NCBI RefSeq assembly: GCF_019242955.1
Contig: NZ_CP066129.1
Coordinates: 3,162,001 to 3,226,000 of the forward strand
DNA: 64,000 bases
Origin: Morganella morganii
GTDB taxonomy: Bacteria; Pseudomonadota; Gammaproteobacteria; Enterobacterales; Enterobacteriaceae
Direction of reading: 5' to 3'
Part shown: piece by piece, positions 36,373 to 44,781 of the stretch
Numbering within the stretch: position 1 is the stretch's first letter
How the letters are laid out: each line of letters opens with the position of its first letter
The notes under the pieces: model-generated
Seen by the model: the letters and a program-made list of their open reading frames with translations, nothing else
Told to the model about the DNA's origin: nothing
Databases searched by the model: none
Program-made: the position numbers and the translations under genes

Positions 36373-38487
36373 TTATTTACTCTTTTTCCCGTCCAGGGAA
36401 ATAACCCTGTCCGCTGACTCAATGGTCGATTCACGGTGAGCGATTATAATCCGGGTGATCGGCAACTGGCTGATCGCCTGGTTGACGTAAGATTCACTCT
36501 CTTTATCCAGCGCACTGGTCGCCTCATCCATAAACAGAATACGTGGCCTGCGGTACAGCGCCCTGGCGATAAATATCCGCTGTTTCTGCCCGCCGGAAAG
36601 CCCTTCACCCAGTTCACCGATCAGCGTTTCATATCCCATCGGCATCGATGTAATCACGTCGTGAATATAGCTGGCCTGTGCACAGGCTATCATTAACTCC
36701 TCGTCGGGATTTTCGGTGAATCCGCAGATGTTCTCGCGGATCGAGCCGGAAAACAGTTTGTCATCCTGCATCACGCAGGCGATCATTTTATGGTAGTTAT
36801 TGACCCCGAGCTGGCGGATATCGATGTTATCAATAAACACTTTGCCGTCAGAAGGTTCAAACAAACCGCACAGCACTTTCATCAGTGTGGTTTTCCCCGA
36901 ACCGGACGGCCCGGTGATCGCCACACTTTCACCGGGCGCGACCGACAGATTAATATCACGGAAAATCGGTGCGGACTGGCTGTCATAGCTGTATGCCAGA
37001 CTGCGGGTTTCCAGCCCGGCGGCCTGCATCTGCGGCTCGTACGGCACATCCGGCTTTTTATTTTCCTGCTCATTCAAAGCGATATCAGAAATACGCTCGT
37101 TATGCAGGCTCATGATCCGCAGTTGCAGCAGGAACTCAATGATGGAGGCCGCGCGGCCGGAAAACTGCTCGCGGTAGGCACTGAACGCAACAAACATCCC
37201 GAGGGTCATGGTGTTATCGATCACCATGGTGGCGCCGATCCACAGAATAACTACCTGATCGCAGGCCATAATAAAGGTGTTTACCCCGCCGAACATCAGG
37301 TTCATTTTGGTCAGGCGGATGCCAGTATTGATGGAATCCACTTTCAGATTCAGCCAGTGATTACCCCGGCGCTCGCTCATGCCCTGGGTTTTTACCGTGG
37401 TGATCCCGTAAAGGGATTCCATAAAGTACGACCCGGCGCGCGCCTCTTTAATCAGCGATTCTTCCGACAACCGGCGGTAATAGCCGTACGTTGCCAGCCG
37501 CAGGCCGATATACACCGCGGTAAAGGCCAGCACAATCCAGGTAAGACTGCCGCCGTAAAGGATCATCATGATAAACACACCGATCAGCATGATGCCGTCC
37601 ATGATCGCCCCGACCACGCTGGTGGTAAAGGTGGTACGCAGGATATCGAGCGAGCTGAAACGGGACTGAATGTCCCCGAGTTTACGCCGCTCAAAGTAGC
37701 TGAGCGGCAGACGCAGCAGATGCGTGAACAATCCGGACTGCCACTGGACGTTGATCAGCGTTTCCATCACCAGGCTTGCCCAGGCACGGCACATACTCAC
37801 GGCCGCTTTCAGCAGAATAAAGAACAGCAGCCCGATACAAATCAGGGACAACAGCCCCTGATCCCCGGCGGGGATCGCGTGGTCCATTACCAGCTGGGTA
37901 CCGACCGGCATAATCAGCCCGATGGCCTCAATCACCACCGAAAACGCGAAGATTTTCAGCAGGGCTTGTTTCAGCCCGTGAATATTACCGATAAGCTTGC
38001 GCAGACTGAGTTTTTTTACCACCTCCTGTTTGGTGAAGGTGCTGCCGGGCCAGGCTTCCAGGGCCACGCCGGTGAAATTGCGCGACATCTCCTCAATGCC
38101 GGCCACCCGGCGGCCGTATGCCGGGTCGTGCAGAATAAATTTGTTACCGCTGATTTTGACCAGTACCAGGAAGTGATTGAAATCCCAGTGTAAAATACAG
38201 GGAAGCCGCAGATTCGGCAGATCATCCATATCCAGCGACAGGGCGCGGGTGGTCATCCCCAGCTCCGACGCCATGCCGGTGAGACCGGTCAGTGTCGCGC
38301 CGCGGGCCGAGAGATTGAACTTCTGACGCAGGGAAATCAGATCAATACTTTTACCATAATGCGCGGAGATCATCGCAAGGCTGGCCAGACCGCACTCGGA
38401 TGACTCGGTCTGGTGAATAACCGGAATGCTTCTGCGCAGGCTGAGGTCGAGCTTTTCCAGCAGGTTTTTTAAGGATAAACGGCGCAT
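36373..38487 (-). CDS. C39 peptidase ABC exporter of the microcin locus (CvaB-like)
   Basis: This 704-residue exporter fuses three parts. The N-terminal C39 protease has Cys32 (ESSECGLASLAM), His105 (WDFNHFLVL) and Asp121 (HDPAYG). The membrane domain spans about 160-440. The ATPase has GPSGSGKTTL, LSGGQKQR and LFMDEATSALDKE. C39 exporters cut leaders after a GG or GA pair and export the core peptide. The two peptide genes upstream have just such leaders. The gene follows the HlyD-type adaptor after about 35 bp, and an outer-membrane TolC would come from elsewhere in the genome. Confidence 0.96.
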   Translation of the reverse strand: MRRLSLKNLLEKLDLSLRRSIPVIHQTESSECGLASLAMISAHYGKSIDLISLRQKFNLSARGATLTGLTGMASELGMTTRALSLDMDDLPNLRLPCILHWDFNHFLVLVKISGNKFILHDPAYGRRVAGIEEMSRNFTGVALEAWPGSTFTKQEVVKKLSLRKLIGNIHGLKQALLKIFAFSVVIEAIGLIMPVGTQLVMDHAIPAGDQGLLSLICIGLLFFILLKAAVSMCRAWASLVMETLINVQWQSGLFTHLLRLPLSYFERRKLGDIQSRFSSLDILRTTFTTSVVGAIMDGIMLIGVFIMMILYGGSLTWIVLAFTAVYIGLRLATYGYYRRLSEESLIKEARAGSYFMESLYGITTVKTQGMSERRGNHWLNLKVDSINTGIRLTKMNLMFGGVNTFIMACDQVVILWIGATMVIDNTMTLGMFVAFSAYREQFSGRAASIIEFLLQLRIMSLHNERISDIALNEQENKKPDVPYEPQMQAAGLETRSLAYSYDSQSAPIFRDINLSVAPGESVAITGPSGSGKTTLMKVLCGLFEPSDGKVFIDNIDIRQLGVNNYHKMIACVMQDDKLFSGSIRENICGFTENPDEELMIACAQASYIHDVITSMPMGYETLIGELGEGLSGGQKQRIFIARALYRRPRILFMDEATSALDKESESYVNQAISQLPITRIIIAHRESTIESADRVISLDGKKSK

Positions 38488-38521
38488 ACGGCCTCCCGGT
38501 CAGATAACAGAATCCGTTCTG

Positions 38522-39808
38522 TCATGGTGTGTCTGCTCCTGCCGGCCCGGAGGCACTCTGCTTCATGTTATAAAACGGCGAGACCATCCACTGATAGATT
38601 TTGCGCTTTTCCAGAAACAGACTGGTATTGGCTTTCATACCGTTTTGCAGGCTGAGTTCACGGCCGTCATACGAAACCTTTTGTTTTTCCGGGCGAACAA
38701 TGACTTTGTAGTATGGGATGGACTGCGGCATCTGACTGACTTTCGGTGCACCGGCGTAGGTCATCATTTCCTGCGGTGAGGCCGGGGTTTTGGAAATCAT
38801 CTGAATGGAGGCGGCGAACTGGCCGAATTTTTCCGCCGGGAACGCCTCATAGCGGATATTCACGGCATCACCGATGTTCAGATAAGGGAGTGCATCATTG
38901 GGTACCCAAAGCACCAGCCAGTACTGACTGATATTTTCCGGCAGGATCTGGAGCAGGGTATCCCCCGGATTAACCATCTGCCCGACCGTCACGCTGAGGG
39001 AGTCCACACGGCCGTCAGTCAGGGCACGGACAATAATTCCGCTGCCGGCTTCGTTGGCCACCTGTTCTTTCATCAGTTCGGATTGCTGTAATTCCAGCTG
39101 ATAAATCCGGTTATCAAATTCCGCAGACTGAGTCAGAATCTGACTTTCCAGTAACGTCACCTGCAAAATATTCTGCTCATTCTGGCCGCTTAATCCCAGC
39201 AGGCTGTTTTGCTGGGAATAGTAAAGTGCGGCCTGATTCATCCACTGATCTTTATTTATCAGACCTCTTTCCCGGTAGTGGTGATAATTATCCATATTCA
39301 GTTTCATAATACGGATACCTTCCTGTGCCCGCTCAATAATACCGGCAGAGCGTAACTGTGCCTGTGCATAAAGCGATTTTTGTTTTTCAAGCGAGGTCAG
39401 TGTGGTGTATTTGTTCTCTCTGAGGCGGGTGATCATGTCGCGGATATGCTGTAACTGATGTTCAATTTCACGGCGCTGATTATCACTGACCACACCGCTG
39501 TCAGTCGCTTTACTGGTATCAATACTGTAAACCGGTTCTCCCTTGCGGATAACCTGCCCTTCAGTCACATATTGCCGGGTAATAAACCCCTGTACACCGG
39601 CAGATACAATGACAGCCCGCGGATTTGTGGTGATTTCCCCTGTCACACTGACCCGGCGTGTATAACTGCCGGATAAGATAAAGACCAGAAAAGCAGTTAA
39701 AAACAGGACACTGCATAATAGGATCAGCCACAGCGGAATACCGGGTAACAATAACGCCTTACCCCGCCACTTCATTTTTCTGTTATCAAGTGCAGCTTTG
39801 CGGAACAC
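38522..39808 (-). CDS. HlyD/CvaA-type membrane fusion protein
   Basis: This 428-residue adaptor has one N-terminal membrane segment ([20 protein letters not shown]) and lipoyl-like halves. A coiled-coil hairpin spans roughly residues 120-260, and a C-terminal beta-barrel region reads [18 protein letters not shown]. Such adaptors bridge the C39 exporter and TolC. It precedes the exporter and follows the first microcin gene across a terminator, so read-through or a separate promoter is needed. Confidence 0.94.
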   Translation of the reverse strand: MFRKAALDNRKMKWRGKALLLPGIPLWLILLCSVLFLTAFLVFILSGSYTRRVSVTGEITTNPRAVIVSAGVQGFITRQYVTEGQVIRKGEPVYSIDTSKATDSGVVSDNQRREIEHQLQHIRDMITRLRENKYTTLTSLEKQKSLYAQAQLRSAGIIERAQEGIRIMKLNMDNYHHYRERGLINKDQWMNQAALYYSQQNSLLGLSGQNEQNILQVTLLESQILTQSAEFDNRIYQLELQQSELMKEQVANEAGSGIIVRALTDGRVDSLSVTVGQMVNPGDTLLQILPENISQYWLVLWVPNDALPYLNIGDAVNIRYEAFPAEKFGQFAASIQMISKTPASPQEMMTYAGAPKVSQMPQSIPYYKVIVRPEKQKVSYDGRELSLQNGMKANTSLFLEKRKIYQWMVSPFYNMKQSASGPAGADTP

Positions 39809-39861
39809 AATAAACCCTGCCTGCGGTTATCCGGTGAAATAAAAGGCAGACAGTATCAGGG

Positions 39862-39902
39862 AAAAAATAAAAAAAAGGGAATTCATAAAATAATGAATTC
39901 CC
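39862..39902 (-). terminator. Terminator behind the first microcin gene
   Basis: GGGAATTCAT and ATGAATTCCC with a five-base loop are followed on the minus strand by a long T-rich run. It would favour a short, abundant peptide message over the exporter genes. Confidence 0.92.
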
Positions 39903-39947
39903 ATAAAATAAAGTGTTGACATCAGGAATACGGTGATTCCGTATTAA

Positions 39948-40235
39948 TCAGCCCAGGATTTTTTTAAATAATCCGCCAACACCAGGTAATAATGTTAAAC
40001 CAGTTTCGATTGTGCCACCAACTTTACCGCCAATCTGAGAACCCAGGTTCTTACCTAAATCCGGGTATTTTTGCCCGATATTCATCTGGGCAAGCAGAGG
40101 TACTTTTACATTCACAAATGAAACGAATGCACGGAATGTAGCATCACCAACTTTGCCGCCGACACTGGTCAGGCTATCTTTGATAAAACCGGCACCTGAA
40201 ACTGCTTCAATTTCCTGAATACTTAACTCTTTCAT
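39948..40235 (-). CDS. Class II microcin-type peptide precursor 1
   Basis: The ATG at 40235 has AAAGGAAA at good spacing and gives 95 residues. The leader MKELSIQEIEAVSGA has the 15-residue double-glycine form seen in microcins V and L, so the C39 exporter should cut before GFIKDS. The mature part (80 residues) is Gly-rich with GxxxG-type spacing (NLGSQIGGKVGGTIETG) and a basic end (GGLFKKILG), which suggests membrane insertion. It shares PDLGK and the following Gly pattern with the second precursor. It may be an antibacterial microcin; activity is inferred only from leader and exporter. Confidence 0.85.
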   Translation of the reverse strand: MKELSIQEIEAVSGAGFIKDSLTSVGGKVGDATFRAFVSFVNVKVPLLAQMNIGQKYPDLGKNLGSQIGGKVGGTIETGLTLLPGVGGLFKKILG

Positions 40236-40760
40236 AGTAGACTTTCCTTTCATTATTAGTTATTTCATCCGAGCACCTCAGAAGAATATTTATTTTATAT
40301 GAATTAACACCCGACAATGAATAGGTAAAATAACGTAACAAAAACAAATTCGCATTATTAACGATGTGATAACACCATCCGGTTATATATTGAAATTTAT
40401 CTTATTTATCATGCCGTTGAGTTGTTAATATATTTTCATTATCACTAAAAAGGAACACACGTACTAGGTATTAATAGTATCTTTTATGCTACAATAGTAC
40501 CTGATACAGTTAAATTTTAATCACGGTTATGCTCCCGATATATTTCAGCTATCAAGGTAAAGAAAGGAGTTGTAATAAAACAAGCCATATCATGACGCAG
40601 GAATAATAAAAATATCTTAACTAACGGGGAGTGGCGTAATTATTTTCGGATTCAGATTAAATACAGAGTATTCTTATGATTAACAGCGATAATATTAATG
40701 ATCCTCCGCTATCACACCAGCAGAGGATCATCACTGAGACAGATTACTTTCTCAGATTAA
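40236..40760. other. Gene-free AT-rich gap between the two microcin genes
   Basis: About 525 bp with no frame that I would call a gene. An AAAGGAG box near 40563 is followed by no start codon at usable distance. The promoter of precursor 1 should lie in the last 100 bases before 40235. No small hydrophobic immunity-type frame was found on either strand. Confidence 0.5.
40698..40731 (-). terminator. Inverted repeat behind microcin precursor 2
   Basis: ATGATCCTC and GAGGATCAT bracket a further short pairing region, making a stem of about 12 bp. The minus strand then reads TAATATTATC, with no long T run, so it is a weak terminator or an mRNA end-stabiliser. Confidence 0.5.
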
Positions 40761-41036
40761 TTATTTACAGATAGTACCGAGATCAATTACACGACCCAAT
40801 GTTTTTTCAATAAGACCACCGACAACAGAACCCACCTGACCACCGACATCTTTTCCCAGATCAGGAACAACGTCTTTCAGGCTTACTTTTCCGATAACAG
40901 GAAGATCAACTTTCAGAAATGGTGAGAGCAGCCCGAAACCCAAATCGCCCAGTTTTTCACCAATGCCGGTGAGTGTATCCTGGATACAACCCGCGCCGGA
41001 AACCAATTCAATTTCTGTATGATTTAATTCTTTCAT
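40761..41036 (-). CDS. Class II microcin-type peptide precursor 2
   Basis: The ATG at 41036 (AAAAGGA upstream) gives 91 residues. The leader MKELNHTEIELVSGA parallels that of precursor 1, and the predicted mature peptide of 76 residues starts GCIQDTL and ends DLGTICK. The two Cys sit at opposite ends of the mature chain and could form a disulfide joining them. The core has PDLGKDVGGQVGSVVGG, the same pattern as precursor 1. It may act alone or as a two-peptide pair with precursor 1. Confidence 0.83.
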   Translation of the reverse strand: MKELNHTEIELVSGAGCIQDTLTGIGEKLGDLGFGLLSPFLKVDLPVIGKVSLKDVVPDLGKDVGGQVGSVVGGLIEKTLGRVIDLGTICK

Positions 41037-41179
41037 TATCAATCCTTTTAATAATCAATGGTTTTATTTGAATAATAAAAAATTCACAATGACATTATTT
41101 CTAAATTATTTATTATTCAGGATATATCCTACTGATTTTTTTAAAGACCAGATAATTCAATGTTTATTCCGGGGATATC

Positions 41180-41233
41180 AAAAAAACAATAATAATGGTA
41201 AGACAGGAATGAACTCTGTCTTCCTGCCTTACC
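41180..41233 (-). terminator. Terminator of the SPFH gene
   Basis: Arms of 13 bases (GGTAAGACAGGAA and TTCCTGCCTTACC, one mismatch) with an 11-base loop are followed on the minus strand by a T-rich stretch. Confidence 0.8.
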
Positions 41234-41249
41234 TTATAGCTGATATTAT

Positions 41250-42221
41250 TTATTGCTGAGAACGCATGTCCATGATCATTTTACCGTCATAGTCTGCACC
41301 CACAACAATATTAGGTACTTCACCTTTATATTTCTCCGCTTTGATTTGTTCAATTTCAAGCTGTTTCCAGTTAATCATTTCGCGGGTGATTGTCTGCTGC
41401 AGTACAGTGTTAGCTTCAGATTCTTTCTGAGCCGCATATAAACGGGCATCAGCCTCCTGACGCAGGGCATAAGAGCTCGCCTGGGCATTACGTTCACGGG
41501 CAAGCGCCTGCTGCTCTGCTGACTCACGCTCAGCCTGTGCGATTACGACTTTTTTCTGTGCCAGTTCACGCTCTTTTTCAGCTTCTGCTTTTGCCTGGTT
41601 TATCTGCTCCTGGCGCATTTTGGTATTCACAACCTGCTCCTGAACCACTTCCGGCAGCGTAATATCCTGGATCATAATTTCTTTAATCGTATAACCGTAC
41701 GGTGAAGCGTAACCCTGAATGGCATCACGGATAGAATCCTGTAATTTCCGCTGTGTATCTGCGGTATACAGATCCTGGGCGTTGGCAACATCTTTCCCGA
41801 ACTCCAGAATCGTGGAAATCAGTTTCTGGCGGACATATTTATCCAGCGCTTCACTTTCTGTACCACCATTAATACGGAGAACCGGCGCTTTGGCGCCATC
41901 AAACTGAAGCATCACTGTAATATCAACGATAGATTTCAGTTTATCCTGCGATGGTACACGTAACTCTTTCAGTGACACACGGATATCTTTTGTCGAGTAC
42001 GTATCGAATGTCATAAAAGGGTTAATCGGGAAATGCAACCCGGCATCATATGCCACCGGATTAACCTTACCTAAAAAAGTCCCGACTTTTACCGAACCAT
42101 CCTGAACAATAGTGTATGAATTAAAGGTAATTATTCCTGCAAACAGGAGAATAACAGCAACAATAATTAATTTGACCACTGACTTCAGTTTCACCGGATT
42201 TACTGCCTGCATCATTTGCAT
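41250..42221 (-). CDS. Membrane-anchored SPFH/prohibitin-like protein
   Basis: This 323-residue protein has one N-terminal membrane segment (VVKLIIVAVILLFAGIITF) and an SPFH/band 7 domain (about residues 40-210, with DITLPEVVQEQVVNTKMRQE). A long Ala/Glu/Lys-rich coiled coil follows. SPFH proteins form ring- or cage-like membrane assemblies that often regulate proteases or membrane stress. It lies upstream of the microcin genes on the same strand and has its own terminator. A role in self-protection against the membrane-active peptides is conceivable but is inference. A second SPFH gene (qmcA) is in the window and is not a close relative. Confidence 0.88.
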   Translation of the reverse strand: MQMMQAVNPVKLKSVVKLIIVAVILLFAGIITFNSYTIVQDGSVKVGTFLGKVNPVAYDAGLHFPINPFMTFDTYSTKDIRVSLKELRVPSQDKLKSIVDITVMLQFDGAKAPVLRINGGTESEALDKYVRQKLISTILEFGKDVANAQDLYTADTQRKLQDSIRDAIQGYASPYGYTIKEIMIQDITLPEVVQEQVVNTKMRQEQINQAKAEAEKERELAQKKVVIAQAERESAEQQALARERNAQASSYALRQEADARLYAAQKESEANTVLQQTITREMINWKQLEIEQIKAEKYKGEVPNIVVGADYDGKMIMDMRSQQ

Positions 42222-42496
42222 GTCCCATCCCTATAAGATAATTCTTAGTTAATATTGTTTTTTATAAATACTGTCTTTTTCATCGATCACTTTCATCTTT
42301 CAGCGCTATTATTCATAAAATACCGCTGATGAGCAAATTCCGGTATGTATATCCGAATTTTCTTTAACCGGCAAAGAATCAGAAGAAAATAATACCAGTG
42401 ACCATTACCTGTAATATGAATAAAAATACAGAGATTATTCTGTCACATCAGTCTGCCGTGATAATACACCTTTCGCTAACTGATTATAATTAGTAG

Positions 42497-42570
42497 TATG
42501 GGAGAGCACGTAATAGTGCTAACTTTGCAAGTCCGGACATCCGCCGGAAGGAATCCGGCAGATGTTCTTT
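42497..42570 (+). ncRNA. Candidate small RNA in the acuI-SPFH gap
   Basis: The 427-bp gap 42222-42648 has no gene. On the plus strand it holds a consensus -10 box TATAAT (42485-42490), a hairpin AGCAC/GTGCT (42505-42520) and a terminator-like hairpin GCCGGA/TCCGGC extended by CATC/GATG (42538-42564) followed by TTCTTTT. A transcript of about 70-75 nt with no coding capacity would fit. No good -35 box is visible and I recognise no known sRNA family. Confidence 0.35.
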
Positions 42571-42573
42571 TAT

Positions 42574-42600
42574 ATAAAAAAGCCCCCGGAACGGAGGCAA
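42574..42600 (-). terminator. Terminator of acuI
   Basis: The stem GCCTCCG/CGGGGGC is followed on the minus strand by six T. Confidence 0.88.
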
Positions 42601-42648
42601 AGGACTTTCGTCAACAAGATTCAGTATTATATTGCGGATAATGCAATA

Positions 42649-43632
42649 TTAATTATTCACATCCACCACCACACGGCCGCGGATTTCACCGTTCAGTAAA
42701 CGCTGTGCTGCCGGAATCGCTTCATTTAACGGAATAACCCGGCTGATGGTTTCCAGCTGCGCCGGATCTGTCAGTTCTGCCAGCTGTTTCCATGCCGCCA
42801 CACGGTCTGCCTGCGGACGCATCACACTGTCAATCCCTATCAGACTCACACCTCTGAGGATGAACGGTGCAACAGTACCGTTAAAATCCATCCCCTGTGC
42901 CAGACCGCATGCCGCCACAACACCGCCGTACTGCGTACCGGCACAGACACCGGCCAGAGTATGGCTTCCCACGCTGTCAACCGCAGCCGCCCAGCGCTCT
43001 TTGGTCAGTGGTTTACCCGGTGCGGATAACTCGCTGCGATCCATAATTTCGGATGCACCCAGCGTATCGATCAGGTACGCGGTATCTGTAGTGCGGCCGG
43101 TGGATGCGATAACGTCAAAACCTAATTTTGACAGCAGAGAAACCGCAAAGCTGCCCACACCGCCGCTGGCGCCGGTGACCAGAACTTTACCGGATTCTTT
43201 GGTGATCCCCTGCTTCAGCAGAGCCTGAACCGCCAGCATAGCGGTATAACCGGCTGTCCCGATCATCATTGCCTGTTTTGTGCTCATTCCGGCCGGTAAC
43301 GGCGTCAGCCAGCTGTCTTTCACTTTTGCCATTTGTGACAAACCGCCCCAGTATTTTTCACCGACGCTCCAGCCGTTAAGCAGTACTTTATCGCCTGCTT
43401 TATAATGCTCAGAGCTGCTTTCAGTGACAGTACCGGCAAAATCAATACCCGGAACCATAGGGAAACTGCGGACCACCGGGCTTTTACCGGTGATCGCCAG
43501 ACCATCTTTATAGTTCAGCGTGGAGTAATCAATCTGAACCGTCACATTGTGTTCCGGCAGTTGTGATTCATCGAGCTGAGCCAGTTTGGCGGTATAGCCG
43601 TCGGTGTTCTCAATCAGAATACAGTTAAACAT
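42649..43632 (-). CDS. acuI: Acrylyl-CoA reductase AcuI (YhdH family)
   Basis: This 327-residue zinc-free medium-chain reductase has DYSTLNYKDGLAITG, a Rossmann-type VTGASGGVGSFAVSLLSKLG and RGVSLIGIDSV. It is similar over its length to E. coli YhdH/AcuI, which reduces acrylyl-CoA to propionyl-CoA with NADPH and detoxifies acrylate. AAAGGA precedes the ATG. It follows a NemR/AcuR-like repressor gene in the same direction, and an operator-like palindrome overlaps its leader, so it is probably induced by reactive electrophiles or acrylate. Confidence 0.94.
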   Translation of the reverse strand: MFNCILIENTDGYTAKLAQLDESQLPEHNVTVQIDYSTLNYKDGLAITGKSPVVRSFPMVPGIDFAGTVTESSSEHYKAGDKVLLNGWSVGEKYWGGLSQMAKVKDSWLTPLPAGMSTKQAMMIGTAGYTAMLAVQALLKQGITKESGKVLVTGASGGVGSFAVSLLSKLGFDVIASTGRTTDTAYLIDTLGASEIMDRSELSAPGKPLTKERWAAAVDSVGSHTLAGVCAGTQYGGVVAACGLAQGMDFNGTVAPFILRGVSLIGIDSVMRPQADRVAAWKQLAELTDPAQLETISRVIPLNEAIPAAQRLLNGEIRGRVVVDVNN

Positions 43633-43653
43633 GGTGTTATCCTTTTATGAATA

Positions 43654-43668
43654 TAGACCAGATGTCTA
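43654..43668. promoter_or_regulatory. Operator-like palindrome upstream of acuI
   Basis: TAGACCAGATGTCTA has perfect five-base arms (TAGAC and GTCTA) 22 bases before the acuI start. A matching site lies in front of the TetR-family gene. The sequence resembles NemR-type operators (TAGACC and its complement). Confidence 0.7.
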
Positions 43669-43757
43669 CTTAATTGTAAAAAAATTTATTAAATACGCAC
43701 CAGGGTGTTAACGGCGGTGATATTTAATAAATTATTCTGCAACATTCCCCGGGGCTG

Positions 43758-44399
43758 TTATTTTTTATCCGCCAGTATCTGCGTCATAAAAACAGTGATA
43801 AACAGATCCAGCGGTTCACTGTTACGCGTCAGTTTGGCTCGCATTACCGCACCTTCCCAGCCCGTCCAGAAAAAAGCGGCCATCTGCCTGCAATCTGTTT
43901 TTCCGGAAATAAGCTGCTGTTTCTGTGCTTCCAGAAGACAGATTTCCACTTTTTTTTGCCAGCCGGTAATAATGTTATCGAGTATTTCGCAATACCCGGC
44001 CGGCAGGCTGGCAACCTCCTGACCGAGATTTCCCACCAGGCACCCGCGCTGCCAGTGATATTTTTCCATTCCGGCTTTGGCCGTCCGGTAAAATAACCGC
44101 AGTCGTTCCGGTGGCGGCAGCGTGGTATCAGACAGGCATTTATCCAGAAGGCGGGAAAAGTAGCTGTCGTAATTACGCATAATTTCCAGACCAAACTGCT
44201 CTTTACTGTCAAAGTAATAGTAAAAAGAGCCCTTCGGCACACCAACTTTTTTCAGGATACCGTTGATATCCGAAGTCATATAGCCTTTTTCGGTAAACAT
44301 CTCCATGCCACTGCGGATCAGCATTTGTTTTACATCTGCACCCGCATCATGATTTTTCGGCGGCCGTCCCCGTTTTGGTTTTATGATTTCTGATGTCAT
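43758..44399 (-). CDS. TetR-family repressor, NemR/AcuR-like
   Basis: I start at the ATG at 44399 (AGAGG upstream), giving 213 residues; the longer frame to 44540 adds residues unlike TetR proteins. After a basic GRPPK lead, the helix-turn-helix region reads MFTEKGYMTSDINGILKKVG then VPKGSFYYYFDSKEQF. The ligand domain has the motif GCLVGNLGQE, whose Cys is the sensing residue in NemR-type regulators. An operator-like site 32 bases upstream and a second one before acuI suggest self-repression and control of acuI. Confidence 0.92.
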   Translation of the reverse strand: MTSEIIKPKRGRPPKNHDAGADVKQMLIRSGMEMFTEKGYMTSDINGILKKVGVPKGSFYYYFDSKEQFGLEIMRNYDSYFSRLLDKCLSDTTLPPPERLRLFYRTAKAGMEKYHWQRGCLVGNLGQEVASLPAGYCEILDNIITGWQKKVEICLLEAQKQQLISGKTDCRQMAAFFWTGWEGAVMRAKLTRNSEPLDLFITVFMTQILADKK

Positions 44400-44430
44400 C
44401 GCGTCTTTACCTCTGTCATACGAAACAATA

Positions 44431-44445
44431 TAGACCGGTTGTCTT
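44431..44445. promoter_or_regulatory. Operator-like palindrome upstream of the TetR gene
   Basis: TAGACCGGTTGTCTT has four-base perfect arms (AGAC and GTCT) at the same spacing as the acuI site, so the two form a pair. Confidence 0.65.
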
Positions 44446-44731
44446 GTAAATGCCATATCTTTTTCCGGGTGCCACGGAGCCAGAACTTTACCGACCTGCT
44501 CTTTGGTATCCTGCGACTGACCGGCAATCATGTTGTACATGGCCTCTGCCTGCCGGGCCCGACAGGGTTTTCTGTGATCCGCACATTGGACTCATGCCCC
44601 TCTGTTCAGGTGGCCAAATTTATTAAACCACGACAGAAATCAATAGCGGACTGTAATCACGATAAGCCGGCAATACGGGAGACAGAGGCGCATTGCATTT
44701 CCGGAGCTGATTATTAAGCACCACCTGACAA

Positions 44732-44747
44732 CTGTATAATTATACAG
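44732..44747. promoter_or_regulatory. LexA (SOS) box in front of the Thr/Pro-repeat gene
   Basis: CTGTATAATTATACAG is a perfect 16-bp palindrome of the form CTG-N10-CAG with an all-A/T core, matching the enterobacterial LexA consensus closely. It contains a TATAAT hexamer that could serve as -10 box and lies 34 bases before the ATG of the downstream gene. Repressor bound here would block that promoter. Confidence 0.8.
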
Positions 44748-44781
44748 CTCAATGGGAGCCTGATATCAAAAAGGAATTATC

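Noticed and set aside
36204-36434. 76-codon frame behind the C39 exporter as immunity gene
   Set aside because: It starts inside the exporter gene and has no ribosome site; the hydrophobic stretch is weak.
36790-38193. 467-codon plus-strand frame
   Set aside because: It is antisense to the well-supported C39 exporter gene and has the His/Gln/Pro-rich composition of a shadow frame.
41068-41259. 63-codon plus-strand frame with TTG start as microcin immunity gene
   Set aside because: No ribosome site, and it contains the terminator hairpin of the SPFH gene.
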